This document shows positions 47,309-49,198 of a DNA stretch of 49,198 nt, in pieces (the first letter of the stretch is position 1; each line of letters begins with the position of its first letter). The DNA is from an uncultured Acetatifactor sp. (GTDB lineage: Bacteria; Bacillota; Clostridia; Lachnospirales; Lachnospiraceae). A model generated the notes under the pieces. The model did not search any database, had not been told where the DNA came from, and saw only the letters and a list, made by a program, of their open reading frames with translations. The stretch covers positions 1-49,198 of the forward strand of contig CALWRA010000022.1 in assembly GCA_944383825.1 (NCBI GenBank), read 5' to 3'. A program made the translations under genes and the position numbers.

Positions 47309-47988
47309 AATTAATACATCCTGAATACACATTTCAAATTGAGTTTCAAGAAGGCATTGTGCAGAGACTGATTGTGGAGTCTCCGTCAGTTATGTCAGAG
47401 CTCATTGTTGATCTTAGAAAGCAGATGGAGGGTAGGGAAGGAAAATGGATTTTGTCCCATAATGGCGAGATATTAAAAATCCACGACAACTGTGAAATTA
47501 TCGTAAATATTTTTGATTTGGACATTAATCAAAGGAAAATGTTAAACGCTTTATATGATCAAATGTCATCTGAAATAAATGATACGGAATTATTGATAGA
47601 CTGGAGGGAAACAAATTCTAAACTGGAATGCATTTTGAATAGAGCGATTGATAGTGTGGGTTATGATGTCACTTATGGCGAACTGGATTTGAAATCTTTT
47701 TTTAAAGCATTGGATTTGAAGTTTCGGTCAAACGAAGAGGGTTATGCAGAATTTCTTTTGGAATATTTGCAGTTGATGTCAGAGGTCCTTGGTATAAATA
47801 TCTTTATTCTTGTGAATCTTTCTTCTTTTTTGGAAATAAAAGAAATTGCGTATTTATACGAACAGACATTTTATAGAAAATATCATTTGCTATTGCTGGA
47901 TGCGCAGGATGTGTGTGTTAAAAAAGAAGTGGAAAGGAAAATTATCATTGATAAAGACTATTGCGTTATAGATTCAAGTATGGGATAA
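47305..47988 (+). CDS. csn2: Csn2, type II-A adaptation protein
   Basis: This 227-aa protein matches short-form Csn2 in length and in its C-terminal pattern (NIFILVNLSSFLEIKEIAYLYEQTFYRKYHLLLLDAQD, IDKDYCVID). Csn2 forms a tetrameric ring on free DNA ends and is needed for spacer acquisition with Cas1-Cas2-Cas9. Its presence defines subtype II-A. It is the last cas gene; the array leader follows directly. Confidence 0.92.
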   Translation: MKLIHPEYTFQIEFQEGIVQRLIVESPSVMSELIVDLRKQMEGREGKWILSHNGEILKIHDNCEIIVNIFDLDINQRKMLNALYDQMSSEINDTELLIDWRETNSKLECILNRAIDSVGYDVTYGELDLKSFFKALDLKFRSNEEGYAEFLLEYLQLMSEVLGINIFILVNLSSFLEIKEIAYLYEQTFYRKYHLLLLDAQDVCVKKEVERKIIIDKDYCVIDSSMG

Positions 47989-48087
47989 TTAAAGAGAACA
48001 ACATCATATGGATTACCCATGTTGTAGTGGCATGTTTACTCTGTGAGAATCTTTGTGGAATTCTTAATTTAAGATTTGCAGTTTGAG
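47989..48087 (+). promoter_or_regulatory. CRISPR leader
   Basis: AT-rich segment between csn2 and the first repeat. It ends in GTTTGAG directly at the repeat, like the leader-anchoring TTTGAG end reported for type II-A. A 7-bp hairpin (47998-48004 with 48019-48025) lies near its start, and CATCATATGG (48003-48012) copies ten bases of the tracrRNA anti-repeat. A clear promoter is not identifiable. Confidence 0.65.
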
Positions 48088-49143
48088 GTTTGAGAGTAGT
48101 GTAAATCTATATGATGGTCAAACTTCTTAAAGATAATTGTGCCCTTCTGTCGCGTTTGAGAGTAGTGTAAATCTATATGATGGTCAAACCAAGAGAAAGT
48201 TGATCGCGAAAACGTGTGAGTTTGAGAGTAGTGTAAATCTATATGATGGTCAAACTCCATAGTTCATCCTCCTTTCTTATTCAATGTTTGAGAGTAGTGT
48301 AAATCTATATGATGGTCAAACAGGTTTATGGAGTTGTTCCCTTAATGTTGAGTTTGAGAGTAGTGTAAATCTATATGATGGTCAAACCATGTACGTAAAC
48401 CATTTGCAGACTTATAAGTTTGAGAGTAGTGTAAATCTATATGATGGTCAAACCAGGGGACTATGGTGCAAGCTCCGCTACTGGTTTGAGAGTAGTGTAA
48501 ATCTATATGATGGTCAAACTGTCCTATATCCACAGGCTTCCAGTTCAGAGTTTGAGAGTAGTGTAAATCTATATGATGGTCAAACATTGAAAACAAAATG
48601 GTCGTTGAATGGTATGTTTGAGAGTAGTGTAAATCTATATGATGGTCAAACTTGTCCTTGCGTTTGGTGTAACCAAGGTCTGTTTGAGAGTAGTGTAAAT
48701 CTATATGATGGTCAAACGATTTAAAACGATAGGCCAATGTGAATGGGGTTTGAGAGTAGTGTAAATCTATATGATGGTCAAACTTTGCGACTACTCGCGA
48801 AAGTGTCGCTTTAGTTTGAGAGTAGTGTAAATCTATATGATGGTCAAACGATTTAAAACGATAGGCCAATGTGAATGGGGTTTGAGAGTAGTGTAAATCT
48901 ATATGATGGTCAAACAGGCGGTAAAGGACTGCGTTTGTGATCTTAGTTTGAGAGTAGTGTAAATCTATATGATGGTCAAACAAACAGTATGACGATAATG
49001 ACGCTGCAACTGTTTGAGAGTAGTGTAAATCTATATGATGGTCAAACGCTGCCAGACGCAGCGAGCCATTGACGGTAGTTTGAGAGTAGTGTAAATCTAT
49101 ATGATGGTCAAACACTCATCAGTAAACGCTCCATAGTGAGTGC
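48088..49143 (+). CRISPR. Type II-A CRISPR array, 16 repeats of 36 nt, 30-nt spacers
   Basis: Sixteen identical 36-nt repeats start at 48088 and recur every 66 nt to 49078-49113, separated by 30-nt spacers. The repeat begins GTTTGAGAGTAG and ends GATGGTCAAAC, so its ends form a GTTTGA/TCAAAC inverted repeat. Direction is plus, with the leader next to csn2. Spacer 10 (48718-48747) and spacer 12 (48850-48879) are identical; all others differ. Constant spacer length and no repeat mutation indicate an actively maintained array. A degenerate repeat follows. Confidence 0.98.
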
Positions 49144-49161
49144 CTTTTGTTAACACCATTT

Positions 49162-49198
49162 GTTTGAGATAATGAACCGGATTACTATTCCGGTCAAA
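49162..49198 (+). repeat. Degenerate terminal repeat-like element, cut by the window end
   Basis: It keeps the repeat ends (GTTTGAGA at the start, GGTCAAA at the end) but has a different middle with CCGG/CCGG. It lies 48 nt after the last perfect repeat instead of 30. Probably the decayed leader-distal repeat, or the start of another element. Confidence 0.6.

Noticed and set aside
48284..48724. 146-aa open frame made of a repeated FESSVNLYDGQT unit
   Set aside because: The 66-nt repeat-spacer period is divisible by three, so CRISPR repeats translate as an in-frame repeat protein; it is an artefact.
48342..49115. 257-aa open frame on the minus strand with repeated FDHHIDLHYSQT
   Set aside because: The same CRISPR periodicity read on the other strand, as is the frame at 48069-48260.

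Overview
The window looks like a chromosomal segment of a Gram-positive Clostridia member, most likely Lachnospiraceae. The evidence is the gene content (aspS-gatCAB, a glutaminyl-tRNA synthetase, AddAB instead of RecBCD, DegV, MocR, an ECF thiamine transporter subunit), strong AGGAGG-type ribosome binding sites, sigma-A promoters with 16-18 nt spacers, and heavy use of T-box, ZTP and TPP riboswitches. Assignment below family level is not possible from sequence reading alone.

Layout. 1-1.75 kb: an AT-rich ABC exporter (minus strand) with a possible tiny peptide ORF upstream. 2.0-7.4 kb: a T-box leader followed by aspS-gatC-gatA-gatB, which together make Asn-tRNA(Asn) by transamidation; my hand fold puts AAC (Asn) in the specifier position. 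7.4-9.4 kb: a decayed stretch and small or membrane proteins of unknown function. 9.4-13.1 kb: purine synthesis, with guaB and then a ZTP riboswitch controlling a PurO-type IMP cyclohydrolase and a stand-alone AICAR formyltransferase. 13.2-19.3 kb: glnS, a zinc-ribbon DUF2225 protein, a MocR regulator, an acidic membrane-anchored protein, a TetR regulator and a Cys-rich protein. 19.5-23.1 kb: an MBOAT plus SGNH O-acetylation pair and an M19 dipeptidase. 23.1-24.2 kb: a consensus promoter and an intact Tyr T-box driving a truncated tyrS. 24.4-26.2 kb: DegV and a HAD phosphatase, convergent. 26.3-35.4 kb: a DNA repair operon, exoA-mpg-addB-addA-GNAT. 35.5-36.4 kb: thiT under a TPP riboswitch. 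36.5-41.6 kb: an AraC regulator divergent from a GH2 glycosidase and a GPH sugar symporter.

41.8-49.2 kb: a complete type II-A CRISPR-Cas locus. A tracrRNA on the minus strand, with a near-consensus promoter and an intrinsic terminator, lies directly upstream of and divergent from cas9. cas9-cas1-cas2-csn2 follow as a tight operon, then a leader of about 100 bp, 16 identical 36-nt repeats with 30-nt spacers, and a degenerate repeat-like element running off the window end. All Cas9 catalytic residues are present. The tracrRNA anti-repeat pairs with nearly all of the repeat, and the likely cas9 mRNA leader would be antisense to the tracrRNA.

The most rewarding items are the tracrRNA/cas9 promoter arrangement, the duplicated spacer and odd array end, the truncated tyrS behind an intact Tyr T-box, and the Asn-type T-box on aspS-gatCAB.
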